Shown here one piece after another: positions 1-7,384 of a stretch of 16,359 nucleotides of DNA; position 1 is the first letter of the stretch, and every line of letters begins with the position of its first letter. Below the pieces are notes generated by a model, which did not search any database, was not told the origin of the DNA, and saw nothing but the letters and a program-made list of their open reading frames with translations. A program made the translations under genes and the position numbers. The stretch is from QHXQ01 sp036389375 (GTDB taxonomy: Bacteria; Acidobacteriota; Blastocatellia; Pyrinomonadales; Pyrinomonadaceae). The DNA lies in NCBI GenBank assembly GCA_036389375.1, contig DASVQA010000202.1:1-16359 (forward strand). The letters run 5' to 3'.

Positions 1-33
1 GGGTGCGTTTGAGTTACTGGTTCAAACGCACCC
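1..33. terminator. Perfect 12-bp hairpin at the left edge, possible terminator
   Basis: Bases 1-12 (GGGTGCGTTTGA) are the exact reverse complement of bases 22-33, with a 9-base loop (13-21). It lies 37 bases beyond the stop codon of the minus-strand receiver gene, where a terminator would be expected. No T-run can be judged on the minus side because the window ends there, and none follows on the plus side. The element could also belong to a gene to the left. Confidence 0.4.
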
Positions 34-69
34 GGCCCGCGCTGGCCTTAGTCTCTGCCGGCTTAACGC

Positions 70-447
70 TTAAGCGTCTTGCGGCTGTGTTAGCTCCGTC
101 AAAATTTTTGGCAACTGCTGTACAAACGCCGAACGCGCGAGGATGCGATCAAAGCCGGACTGTCGCGCGCGCTCGGCGAGTTCCACCTGCACGTGTGCGA
201 AGAAGCCGACGATGGGCACAGCGCGCAAAGCCTCATCTGCTTTCATGCGCGTTGCCAAGGCAAAGGGATCAGGCCGCTGCGCTTGCAAGTCGGCAATCAC
301 GAGCGCGGGCGGCGCAGCACGCGCGGCCGCGAGCATGGCTTCGACATCACGGTTAAACTCGACCGCCACACCCAACGGTTCGGCCGTCGCGCGAATCTTC
401 GCGGCGAAAAACAGATCGTCAACGGCGGCAAGCACGCGTCTCTTCAT
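70..447 (-). CDS. Degenerate response-regulator receiver-domain protein (single domain)
   Basis: This is a 125-residue single-domain protein with the length and alternating pattern of a CheY-like receiver. An acidic pair sits at residues 9-10 (AAVDDLF), and a candidate phosphoacceptor Asp is in VIADLQ near residue 53. The conserved Thr/Ser position reads GFFAHV, and the conserved Lys before the last helix reads ILARSAF, so both switch residues look replaced. It has no output domain and no kinase beside it. The start is well supported: GAGGTGAT lies just upstream of the ATG (453-460 on the plus strand). It is divergent from the nuclease-fold gene at 539 and ends just before the hairpin at 1-33. 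Known of the family: stand-alone receivers pass or buffer phosphate, and degenerate ones can work without phosphorylation. Inferred: a pseudo-receiver adaptor. The partner is unknown. Confidence 0.7.
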   Translation of the reverse strand: MKRRVLAAVDDLFFAAKIRATAEPLGVAVEFNRDVEAMLAAARAAPPALVIADLQAQRPDPFALATRMKADEALRAVPIVGFFAHVQVELAERARQSGFDRILARSAFVQQLPKILTELTQPQDA

Positions 448-497
448 TTATAATCACCTCGCCTGAAGCAAACAGGGCGCGGGCAGACGCTGCCTGA

Positions 498-507
498 GCG
501 GGCCCGC
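498..507. promoter_or_regulatory. GC-rich palindrome in the divergent intergenic region
   Basis: GCGGGCCCGC is a perfect 10-bp palindrome between the two divergent genes at 447 (minus) and 539 (plus). Just beside it, GGCAG (482-486) and CTGCC (490-494) form a short hairpin with a 3-base loop. The AT-richer TTATTCATTAAG follows at 511-522, but I could not find a convincing -35/-10 pair. It may be an operator for the divergent genes or simply GC-rich structure. Confidence 0.25.
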
Positions 508-538
508 CCGTTATTCATTAAGTTCAGGTCACGACATT

Positions 539-1516
539 TTGGCCACGACCGAAACACCCAACGCGCCAGCGGAGACGCCGACCGAGCCGGCCGTCGAACT
601 CGGCAGTTTCACCGCGCCGCCTGAACTGCATGCGCCGCAACATGACACACGGCGGTGCGTGATTGCAACTTTCAACATACGTTACGCCGTCGGGCGGTTC
701 CTCATCTCCGGCGGACTGCTGCGCAAGGCCGGTCTCTATTACAACCGCCCGCGCCCGCCCGTCGTCGCCCAGCACATCGCCGCGACGGCGGCCGCCTTCA
801 CGCAAGGTCGGCTCATGCCGCGCGCCGACATCATCGCCTTGCAAGAGGCGGATCGCGGCACGGTGCGGGCGGGCGGTCATCACGTCGCGCGCGAGTTGGC
901 CCGCGCGCTGGCGATGAATTACGCGCACGCGGCCATGCACATCCCGCGTGGCGAGCAGCCCAAAGACCGACAGTGGTATCTCGATTTCGAGGAGCGCATC
1001 CTGATAGACGATCCGGGCGATACGGGCGTCGCCGTGCTGAGTCGGCTGCCGCTCAGCGCCGCGCGGCGCGTCGATCTGCCGTGGACGGAATGCGCCTGGC
1101 GGCCCCGGCTTGCGCTTGCTTGCAGCGCGCACGTCGGCGCACGGCCGCTGCACATCTTCAACACGCATATTGATCCGCACGCGAACGTCGCCGAGCAACT
1201 GGCGCAACACGAAGCCATTCTCGCCGAGTGCGAGCGCCGACGCGGCGAGCCGACCGTGCTGCTCGGCGACTTCAACACGCTCTTTCGCAAGTCGCGCGCG
1301 GCGACAAGAGCCTTACTTGAAGCGCGCGGCTTTACGACGCCGATGCCGACGGCGACGGCCACATGGCGCGCCGGTCTCATACGCCTGCACGCGGATTGGC
1401 TGTTCGTCCGCGACGTGCGCGTCGTGCGTTGGGGCGTTGCGCGCCCCTTGAACGTGTCGGATCACTGGCCCGTGTGGGCTGAGTTGGAGTTGCCCGCCGC
1501 GTCGGGCGTCGCATGA
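539..1516 (+). CDS. Endonuclease/exonuclease/phosphatase (EEP) family metal-dependent hydrolase
   Basis: This 325-residue protein has the full EEP (APE1/DNase I/sphingomyelinase) signature: ATFNIR with N46, IIALQEAD with E103, FNTHIDPH with H210 and D212, LLGDFNT with D244 and N246, and SDHWPV with D308 and H309. These are the metal-binding and catalytic residues of the fold. Members cleave phosphodiester bonds in DNA, RNA, lipids or small molecules, and the sequence alone does not identify the substrate. No signal peptide is evident, so a cytosolic role is likely. The start is uncertain. TTG at 539 has AGGT 9 bases upstream, and there is no in-frame ATG before residue 93, which is already inside the domain. 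The first 38 residues are low-complexity and may not be conserved. The stop overlaps the next gene's start (ATGA at 1513-1516), implying translational coupling to an RNA methyltransferase. Confidence 0.85.
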   Translation: MATTETPNAPAETPTEPAVELGSFTAPPELHAPQHDTRRCVIATFNIRYAVGRFLISGGLLRKAGLYYNRPRPPVVAQHIAATAAAFTQGRLMPRADIIALQEADRGTVRAGGHHVARELARALAMNYAHAAMHIPRGEQPKDRQWYLDFEERILIDDPGDTGVAVLSRLPLSAARRVDLPWTECAWRPRLALACSAHVGARPLHIFNTHIDPHANVAEQLAQHEAILAECERRRGEPTVLLGDFNTLFRKSRAATRALLEARGFTTPMPTATATWRAGLIRLHADWLFVRDVRVVRWGVARPLNVSDHWPVWAELELPAASGVA

Positions 1517-2349
1517 AGCCGCACACAGACAAAGAGCGCGGTCAGAAGATCACGAGCCGGCAGAACCCGCTCGTACAGCAGGCGCGGGCCGTGCGCGCCG
1601 GCAAAGACCCGGACTTGATCTTCGTCGAGGGCTTGCGGCTGTGTGCTGAAGCGGTCGCCGCGTCGCTGCGTGTGGAGACGGCGCTCGTCACCGCCCGCGT
1701 CGCACAGGACGCGCGCGGCGCTGAGCTTTTGGCGGAGCTAAGACGTGCAGGCGCGCGTGCGTTCGAGGTGAGCGAAAGCGTGCTGGCGGCCGTCGCGGAT
1801 ACAGATAGCCCGCAAGGGCTGGTGCTGCTGGCGCACCGCCCGCGCGCCGGCCGGCATGCGCTTGAAGCCAACGCGATGGAGACGCCGCTCGTCGTCATCA
1901 TGCATCGCATCAACAATCCGGCGAACGCGGGCGCGATGTTGCGCGTGGCGGAGGCGGCGGGCGCGACGGGCGTGATCGCCACCGCTGGCACGGTCGATCT
2001 GTTCTCGCCCAAGTCGCTGCGCGGCGCAATGGGGTCGGCGTTTCGCCTGCCGCTCTGGCCGGGCGCGCACCTGGACGAGGCGCTCAACTGGTGCGTTGCG
2101 CGCGGCATCGTCACGGTCGCCACAGACCTGCACGCCGAGCTTACGCACACCGAGTTCGACTGGACGCGCCCGCACGCGCTTGTCATGGGCGCGGAGGCGC
2201 ACGGCCTCGCGCCGCAGGAATCTGCTGCCGCCGCCACGCACCTGCGTATCCCCATGCGCGCGCCCGTCGAAAGCCTGAACGTAGCGACCGCGCTCGCCGT
2301 CGTGCTCTACGAGGCGGCGCGGCAGAGAGCGGCGGGCGGCGGACGCTAA
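1513..2349 (+). CDS. TrmH/SpoU-family RNA 2'-O-methyltransferase
   Basis: This 278-residue protein is of the SPOUT class and uses S-adenosylmethionine to methylate a ribose 2'-OH in rRNA or tRNA. An N-terminal SpoU substrate-binding-like domain (about 15-110, with DLIFVEGLRLCAEA) precedes the trefoil-knot domain. Motif 1 is NNPANAG (residues 134-140). Motif 2 is ALVMGAEAHGL, with G226 and E228. Motif 3 is IPMRAPVESLNVA (246-258). The length and two-domain plan fit RlmB/TsnR-like enzymes, but the target nucleotide cannot be read from the sequence, so no symbol is given. The ATG overlaps the stop of the EEP gene by four bases, so the two form an operon and are probably co-translated. A weak hairpin about 100 bases downstream may end the transcript. 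Confidence 0.93.
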   Translation: MKPHTDKERGQKITSRQNPLVQQARAVRAGKDPDLIFVEGLRLCAEAVAASLRVETALVTARVAQDARGAELLAELRRAGARAFEVSESVLAAVADTDSPQGLVLLAHRPRAGRHALEANAMETPLVVIMHRINNPANAGAMLRVAEAAGATGVIATAGTVDLFSPKSLRGAMGSAFRLPLWPGAHLDEALNWCVARGIVTVATDLHAELTHTEFDWTRPHALVMGAEAHGLAPQESAAAATHLRIPMRAPVESLNVATALAVVLYEAARQRAAGGGR

Positions 2350-2448
2350 GGCGGTAAGCAGTCAAGCCTAAAGCGCAGGGCGCGCTCAGTGGTGCGGGGC
2401 GCGGACGCCACGCGGCGCGGCTCAACCGGCCCGCCCGTTTGTCGCTTA

Positions 2449-2472
2449 ACCGGCAGCCCTTTTATTGCCGGT
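2449..2472 (+). terminator. Possible terminator after the RNA methyltransferase gene
   Basis: ACCGGCA (2449-2455) pairs perfectly with TGCCGGT (2466-2472) across a 10-base loop that itself contains TTTTATT. A T-rich stretch (CTTTTATTTTCTCC) follows after about 13 bases rather than directly, so this is a weak or non-canonical intrinsic terminator. Confidence 0.35.
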
Positions 2473-2502
2473 CGCCGGCCGCCTACTTTTATTTTCTCCT
2501 AC

Positions 2503-2532
2503 TGCCTTCTCCCTACCGCTTTCTGCTAGAAT
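2503..2532 (+). promoter_or_regulatory. Candidate sigma-70 type promoter for the FHA/PBP/SEDS cluster
   Basis: TGCTAGAAT is an extended -10 element, with the hexamer TAGAAT at 2527-2532 matching TATAAT at five of six positions. The -35 region (TGCCTT, 2503-2508, 18-base spacing) is poor. It is the best -10 match in the gap and faces the first cluster gene, 124 bases upstream of its ATG. Confidence 0.4.
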
Positions 2533-2655
2533 ACGCCAGCGCCAAGCAACGACAGATTTTCCCTCCCCTGCGTGTCGTCCGGACGGACGTGCGGCAAGCC
2601 GGCGCGAAAGCGTTTGCCCGTTGAACCCTGATAAGCCGGAGACGTATAGATTCGC

Positions 2656-3513
2656 ATGGACGAGAAAGCGGAGCAGAAAGCGGGCGGCGCAAAACGCGAC
2701 GAGGCGCTGGTCGAACGACTCTTCCGGCGCGTGCTCGACCGCATGGGCGCGGTCGTGGATCGCAAACTCGGCCGCGAGATCGAGACGCAAAGCGGCTTTA
2801 CCACCTCGCGCCTGATCGAGCGCATGAACCGTCTGATTGACGAGCGCGTGCGCGAAGACCCGCAGCGCGGACGCATCGCCCCGCACCACCTCAAACTCAA
2901 GATCGAATGGGGCACACACTCCGAAGCCCCGCCTGAGACGATCAAAGAGATCGAGAATGAAATACTGGCCGCTGCCATAGATCACATCAACGACCAACGC
3001 CTGCGCACGCTCGCGCCGGTCAAGATCGAAACCATCGTTGATATTTTCACTACCGGCATCGCGGTTGATCCGACCTACGGCGAGTTTGAGGAGCAGTTGA
3101 AAGAAGAGGACGAGGCGCGGCGGCGTGCGGCCGAAGGGATCACGCCGGACGTGCCGAAGGCCGGGCTGAAAGCGCAAGCGGCCGACATGTCGCTCAACGT
3201 GCGTGTGACGACGCCTGACGAGACGCACGAGGCGCAGTTGCGGCTCGTGCCCGGCGGGCGACGCTTGAGCATCGGGCGCGCGCACGATAGCGATCTGCCG
3301 CTCGAACATCAAAGCGTATCGAAGATTCACGCCGCGCTCCTGCTCAATCGTGAAGGCACGCTGCTTGTCTCCGACACAGGCTCGACCAACGGCACATACA
3401 TCAACGGCCGGCGCATCGCTTACGGCGAAGCGCGCCAGATCGAGGAAGGCGATGTCGTCAGTTTCGGCGATGTCGAGGTCAGGTTTAAAAAAGCAGTGAC
3501 GAGTGACAAGTGA
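2656..3513 (+). CDS. FHA-domain protein with FhaA-like (DUF3662-type) N-terminal region
   Basis: This 285-residue soluble protein has a C-terminal FHA domain (about 200-280) with every phosphothreonine-binding landmark: SIGR (G207, R208), S222-x-x-H225, and STNGTYIN (N245, G246). FHA domains bind pThr peptides made by Ser/Thr kinases, and a kinase lies 5.5 kb downstream in the same run. The N-terminal half (about 14-135) has a basic helical start and a strand like PHHLKLKIEWG, as in the FhaA N-terminal (DUF3662) domain, though divergent. A charged linker rich in Glu/Arg/Ala (145-165) joins the halves. No membrane segment is seen. The last codons (AVTSDK) and the stop are formed by a tandem heptamer repeat (3495-3571), so the C-terminus was probably set by repeat insertion. 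The Shine-Dalgarno is weak: GGAG lies 14 bases before the ATG. Confidence 0.88.
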   Translation: MDEKAEQKAGGAKRDEALVERLFRRVLDRMGAVVDRKLGREIETQSGFTTSRLIERMNRLIDERVREDPQRGRIAPHHLKLKIEWGTHSEAPPETIKEIENEILAAAIDHINDQRLRTLAPVKIETIVDIFTTGIAVDPTYGEFEEQLKEEDEARRRAAEGITPDVPKAGLKAQAADMSLNVRVTTPDETHEAQLRLVPGGRRLSIGRAHDSDLPLEHQSVSKIHAALLLNREGTLLVSDTGSTNGTYINGRRIAYGEARQIEEGDVVSFGDVEVRFKKAVTSDK

Positions 3514-3571
3514 TGGGTGACAAGTTGAAAACTTGTTCCTGCGCGCCACTCGCCACTCGCCATTCGGCACT
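3495..3571. repeat. Inverted tandem-heptamer repeat element with central hairpin
   Basis: The left half holds four 7-bp units, in the phase AGTGACG, AGTGACA, AGTGATG, GGTGACA (3495-3522). The right half holds four units of the opposite orientation: CGCCACT, CGCCACT, CGCCATT, CGGCACT (3544-3571). Between them, ACAAGTT (3520-3526) and AACTTGT (3530-3536) form a 7-bp hairpin with a GAA loop. The element starts inside the 3' end of the first FHA gene, supplies its stop codon, and ends 7 bases before the next ATG. It resembles the short tandemly repeated heptamer families known from cyanobacteria in design, not in sequence. Confidence 0.75.
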
Positions 3572-3578
3572 ATAGCTT

Positions 3579-5543
3579 ATGGATTTGCCAGAAAAACAAC
3601 CGGCACTGTTGAGTCTCGTCTATACGGCGGGGCTGGGATTGATGGTGTTGTGGCTGGGCGTGTCGCTCGTGCGTGGGATGCGGCACAGGCGCTCAGGTTT
3701 GGCCGCGGTCGCGCCGCGCGATCTACCGACCGAAGTGCGCCAGCGCCTTGGCGTGACCTCGACGAATCGCGGTCTCTACTGGCTGCGCTGGCTGTTCGTG
3801 CTGCTCGTGCTCGCCGTCTTCGGTTTCCATCTCTACTGGGCGCATTACGCCGAAGACCGCAACGAGCGCTTTCAGGAATTGAACTACAAAGACCTGCGCA
3901 ATCGTCGGCTCGCGGAATCAACCCTGCGCGGCTGGATTCTTGATCGCAGCGGGAAACTTGAGAATGCGCTCGCGCTCTACACGCGCACGCCCGACGGACA
4001 GATCACGCGCACCTACCCGCTCGACCGCGAGATGGCGCAACTGTTCGGCTCGGATCGCGGCGACGCAGGGCTGGAACGCGCCCTCTTCGGCGTGCAGAGC
4101 GAGGCCGCGCCTGAGGCGCTCGACCTTGCGCTCAACCACGACGTTAAGCAGCCCGCGAATCTCGACGTGCGCCTGACGATTGACCGCGACATGCAGAAGA
4201 CGGCCGTCGAACAGTTGCGCGACCGGCACGGCGCGGTCGTCGTGTTGAATCCGCAGACGGGCGAAGTGCTGGCGATGTACAGCAACCCGTCCTACACCAT
4301 CGAAGAGGTGCAGGACGAAGCGAACTGGATCAAGCTCGACGCCAATCAGCGCGACCGCCCGCTCGTCAACCGCGCCCTGCGCGCCTATTACATTCCCGGT
4401 TCGACCTTCAAGACGGTCGTCAGCATCGCCGCCTTCTTAAGCGGCATGGAGACGCAGCAGTTCACTTGCAGCGCCGCCGGTTACTACGCCGCGCCCGGCT
4501 CGCCGCCCATCTACGACAGCGGCGGCACGGGCGAAGTACACGGCCACATCGGCATTGACACGGCCTACGAGGTCTCCTGCAACCAGTACTTCGCGCAGCT
4601 GGCCGTCAAACTCGGCCCGGAACGGTTGAAGCAGGCCGCGCAACTCATTGGCATCGGCACTTATGACGATCCGGCCGACACGACCCGTGGCCGTCGCCGC
4701 CCCGACATCTGGAACGCGAGCAGTCCGGCGGTTGCGCGCGCGCTCGCGCCCGCCGAAGCCGCCATCGTGACGAACCCGAAGATCAGGACTTACGACCTTG
4801 CGCTCGAAGGCTTCGGGCAAGGCTACGCCGGGCAGATGACGACGCTGCAAATGGCGATGGTCGCGGCGACGGTGGCCAATCTCGAAGGCAAGTTGATGAA
4901 GCCGAAGATCGAGTTCGACCTGCCACCCGCCGTCTTCAATCCGGTGCTGCGACCCGATCAGGCCGCGCAGATGCGGCGCATCATGGGGCTGGTGACGCAA
5001 GGGCCGTCGGGCACGGCCACGTCCGTCTTCGCGCCCATCACGGCGCAGGGCATACTGACCGGCGGCAAGACCGGCACGGCCGAGAAGGAAGTGCCCGTCT
5101 ATGATCCCAAGACCGGCGAGCCGTTGAAGGTCAAACGCTACGAGCGCGACAAGCGCGGCAACATCATCCGCGAGTACGAAGAGATCGTGATCGACCGCGA
5201 GAAGAAACGCGTCGATAGCTGGTTCCTCTGCATCGCGCCGCTCGACTACCCGCAACTCGCCATCGCCGTCATCATCGAAGGCGGCGGCTACGGCGCAAAG
5301 GCCGCCGCGCCCGTCGCCGCCGCGCTCGTCCTGAAGGCGCGCGACCTCGGACTGCTCGCCCCGCCCGGCACGCAGCCGCAACAATCGCAAGGGCAGACGC
5401 AGCAGCGGGCACAGCCGTCAGCACCCAAACAGGGGCAGCCCGCGCAGACAGGCGCGACCGCGCCCCGGCCGCAGCCCACGCCGGCCGCCGCACAGCCGCG
5501 CCCCAAAGCAACGCCGCGCGCCGCGCCGACGCGTAGTCCTTAA
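3579..5543 (+). CDS. pbpA: PbpA-like penicillin-binding protein (class B transpeptidase)
   Basis: This 654-residue DD-transpeptidase cross-links peptidoglycan in the periplasm. All three active-site motifs are present: STFK with catalytic S275 and K278, SCN (333-335), and KTGTAE (K497-G499). Two hydrophobic segments lie before the domain (about 10-30 and 69-88), where most class B PBPs have one. The pre-catalytic region (about 105-200) is short and contains LRGWILDRSG, TYPLD and GLERALFG, recalling actinobacterial PbpA rather than FtsI with its long dimerisation domain. A charged insertion (about 503-545) separates KTG from the next strand (W548 onward). The tail (about 592-654) is rich in Pro, Gln, Ala and Thr. 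The start ATG lies 7 bases after the heptamer repeat, with no clear Shine-Dalgarno. The next gene is its expected SEDS partner, and class B PBPs work in pairs with SEDS polymerases. Confidence 0.93.
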   Translation: MDLPEKQPALLSLVYTAGLGLMVLWLGVSLVRGMRHRRSGLAAVAPRDLPTEVRQRLGVTSTNRGLYWLRWLFVLLVLAVFGFHLYWAHYAEDRNERFQELNYKDLRNRRLAESTLRGWILDRSGKLENALALYTRTPDGQITRTYPLDREMAQLFGSDRGDAGLERALFGVQSEAAPEALDLALNHDVKQPANLDVRLTIDRDMQKTAVEQLRDRHGAVVVLNPQTGEVLAMYSNPSYTIEEVQDEANWIKLDANQRDRPLVNRALRAYYIPGSTFKTVVSIAAFLSGMETQQFTCSAAGYYAAPGSPPIYDSGGTGEVHGHIGIDTAYEVSCNQYFAQLAVKLGPERLKQAAQLIGIGTYDDPADTTRGRRRPDIWNASSPAVARALAPAEAAIVTNPKIRTYDLALEGFGQGYAGQMTTLQMAMVAATVANLEGKLMKPKIEFDLPPAVFNPVLRPDQAAQMRRIMGLVTQGPSGTATSVFAPITAQGILTGGKTGTAEKEVPVYDPKTGEPLKVKRYERDKRGNIIREYEEIVIDREKKRVDSWFLCIAPLDYPQLAIAVIIEGGGYGAKAAAPVAAALVLKARDLGLLAPPGTQPQQSQGQTQQRAQPSAPKQGQPAQTGATAPRPQPTPAAAQPRPKATPRAAPTRSP

Positions 5544-5665
5544 GTGGAAGGTTTTAATGTGCGGCCAAGTTGCGACGGCCCGGCACGCCTTGCGCCTGTC
5601 GCGTTTCAATGATGATTGCGGCTCTCGCTGTATGGTGTCAGACCTGAAGTGCTGGTGATGGATTT

Positions 5666-7384
5666 ATGAAGAATCGAGCCTCGTCGCATCTGTTAGCTAT
5701 TTTGGTCATCGTCGGCTTTGAGATTGCCGGCTACGTGGCGGTCACGCGGGCAGCGCTCCTGCGCGGTTATCAACCGCCCATGGCCAGCGCCGTGCGGGAC
5801 ATTTTGCTCTACGTGCCGATCATCGGCATCCTGTTCTGGCTCTCGCGCGTGAAACGCTTCGCCGGCAACTGGACGATCTACACCATTGCTGTCCTGCTCT
5901 TTTCCGTCGGCCTGCTCGTCCAGTACCGGCTCTACAGCGACCCGGAATACAACTCGCGCAATAAGGCCGAGGCGCGCGCCGCGAAGACGCAGGTGCTCAG
6001 GCTGCGCTACATCAATCAGTTCTACGATGCGGAGAAGAAGAAGCTGCTGGGGCTGCCCGCCGATCAACGACAGGCTGAGGCCTTGCTCGAACAACAGGCG
6101 ACGGCGCGCGAGTCTGCGGTCAGCGCGCGCAGCATCATCACGTCGGGGCGCACGTGGATTCCGCTGCTCGCGCTCGCCGCGTTGGTGCTGGCCTATTCCT
6201 TCTGCGTGCGTGATGAATTTTTGAACTGGGTGCAGCGCCACAGCTTCATCATCGTGCTGGCCACGCTCCTGCCCTTGAGCGCGGCGGTCATCACGTCGAG
6301 CGCGGGCAAGGCGCTCGGCAACATGACGCCCTGGGAGCCGTCGAAGATTCCCTTCCTGCTCGGCTTCGCCGGCATACTGACCGCTTACTACCGCGACCTC
6401 GCCAAGACTTACTGGGGCCTGCCGCGCGCGCAGGCGATCATTCCGCTGCTGGCAATGGCCGCGATCCCGTTTATTCCCTTCTTTGCGCTCAAGGACTTCG
6501 GGCAGATGCTCGTCTTCAGCGGCGCGTACGCGGTCTTGTATCTGGTCGCCGTGCGGCGCTGGCCGCAGTTGCTCGTCTTCGTCGGCTCGGTGGTGCTCGT
6601 CATCAGCATCCTCGTTGTCGGCGCGCTGCCGGCGGACGTGCAGGCCAAAGTGCCGCTGCTGCCCACGCTCGCGCGTCCCGTCTCGGCCGCGATGCCGGCG
6701 CGCATCCAGCAGCGTTTCCATCTCTGGCTCGACGGCTTCGACCCCCCGTCGCCCAGCGTCTGGTGGTGGAAGAAGGACTACGACGAGGCGCTGGCGCGCG
6801 ATCCGAAGATGAAGGAGTTGGCCGAAGAGAGCGAGACGATGCAGCACACGGTCAACGTGGATGTGTGGTTCGACCGCATCGCGTTTCAACCGGCGCAGGC
6901 GACCTTTGGCATCGCTTCAGGCGGCGCAACGGGGCGCGGCCTGGGGCTAGGGTTCGCTGAAGTGATCCCCGTGTCGGATTCCGATTACATCTACGCGGCC
7001 ATCGGCGAAGAACTCGGCCTCGCGGGCGGCGCGGTTGTGCTGCTGGCGCTCATCGTCTTCGTCGCGGCGGGCGTCCGCACCGCGCTCGATGCGCGCGACA
7101 TGTTCACCAAGTTGTGCGCGGCCGGGTTGACGGCGTTTATCGGCTTTCAGGCGCTCGTCAATATCGGCGGCATCACGCGTGCGCTGCCGATGACGGGCAT
7201 CACGCTCCCCTTCGTCAGTCACGGCGGCTTCAGCCTGATCACCAGTTTCGCCATGCTCGGCATGCTGCTGGCATTCTCGCACCGCAACGCCGTGGACGCG
7301 GCCGGCGCGCCGGCCGCCGCGCGCCCGAGCCCGAACCCGGCGCGCGCAGAGAGCGACTTGGTCGCATTAGAGGCGGTGGAATGA
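5666..7384 (+). CDS. RodA/FtsW-type SEDS peptidoglycan glycosyltransferase
   Basis: This 572-residue polytopic protein polymerises lipid II into glycan strands. SEDS landmarks appear in order: EPSKIPFLLGFAGIL, KDFGQMLVFSG, RFHLWLDGFDPP, IASGGATGRGLGLG, IPVSDSDYIYAAIGEELG and NIGGITRALPMTG followed by PFVSHGG. D440 in SDSDYIY sits where the catalytic Asp of the usual HTDFIF motif lies. About ten to twelve hydrophobic segments are visible, beginning at residue 8. From memory, phrases such as RTALDARDMF-KLCAAGL and GGITRALPMTG resemble mycobacterial RodA. Two insertions are unusual: a charged, helix-prone loop (about 94-160) and a Trp/Lys-rich external loop (about 350-395, containing WWWKKDYDEA). 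It follows the PBP gene by 122 bases in which I find no convincing promoter. GGTGATGG precedes the ATG. Length exceeds the usual 370-470. Confidence 0.93.
   Translation: MKNRASSHLLAILVIVGFEIAGYVAVTRAALLRGYQPPMASAVRDILLYVPIIGILFWLSRVKRFAGNWTIYTIAVLLFSVGLLVQYRLYSDPEYNSRNKAEARAAKTQVLRLRYINQFYDAEKKKLLGLPADQRQAEALLEQQATARESAVSARSIITSGRTWIPLLALAALVLAYSFCVRDEFLNWVQRHSFIIVLATLLPLSAAVITSSAGKALGNMTPWEPSKIPFLLGFAGILTAYYRDLAKTYWGLPRAQAIIPLLAMAAIPFIPFFALKDFGQMLVFSGAYAVLYLVAVRRWPQLLVFVGSVVLVISILVVGALPADVQAKVPLLPTLARPVSAAMPARIQQRFHLWLDGFDPPSPSVWWWKKDYDEALARDPKMKELAEESETMQHTVNVDVWFDRIAFQPAQATFGIASGGATGRGLGLGFAEVIPVSDSDYIYAAIGEELGLAGGAVVLLALIVFVAAGVRTALDARDMFTKLCAAGLTAFIGFQALVNIGGITRALPMTGITLPFVSHGGFSLITSFAMLGMLLAFSHRNAVDAAGAPAAARPSPNPARAESDLVALEAVE

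Larger units (their letters stand above)
2350..2655. other. Intergenic gap of 306 bases before the envelope cluster
   Basis: No coding sequence is convincing here. The first 90 bases are GC-rich and unstructured. A 7-bp hairpin (2449-2472) is followed by a pyrimidine-rich stretch (about 2482-2520), a candidate extended -10 box (2527-2532) and a 10-bp palindrome CGTCCGGACG (2576-2585). If the promoter is real, the first FHA gene has a leader of roughly 115 bases. Confidence 0.6.

Noticed and set aside
2446..3570. Long open frame on the minus strand opposite the first FHA gene
   Set aside because: Its product has no recognisable domain. The plus frame encodes a clean FHA domain, and GC-rich third positions readily open antisense frames.
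3495..3571. CRISPR-like repeat array
   Set aside because: The units are only 7 bp, directly abutting with no spacers, and they switch orientation halfway.
5544..5665. Promoter between the PBP and SEDS genes
   Set aside because: TTGCGC and TTGCGG occur, but no -10 box at an acceptable spacing was found, so readthrough from upstream is assumed.
5693..6889. Long open frame on the minus strand opposite the SEDS gene
   Set aside because: The product is Arg/Glu/His-rich with no fold, while the plus strand carries all SEDS motifs.
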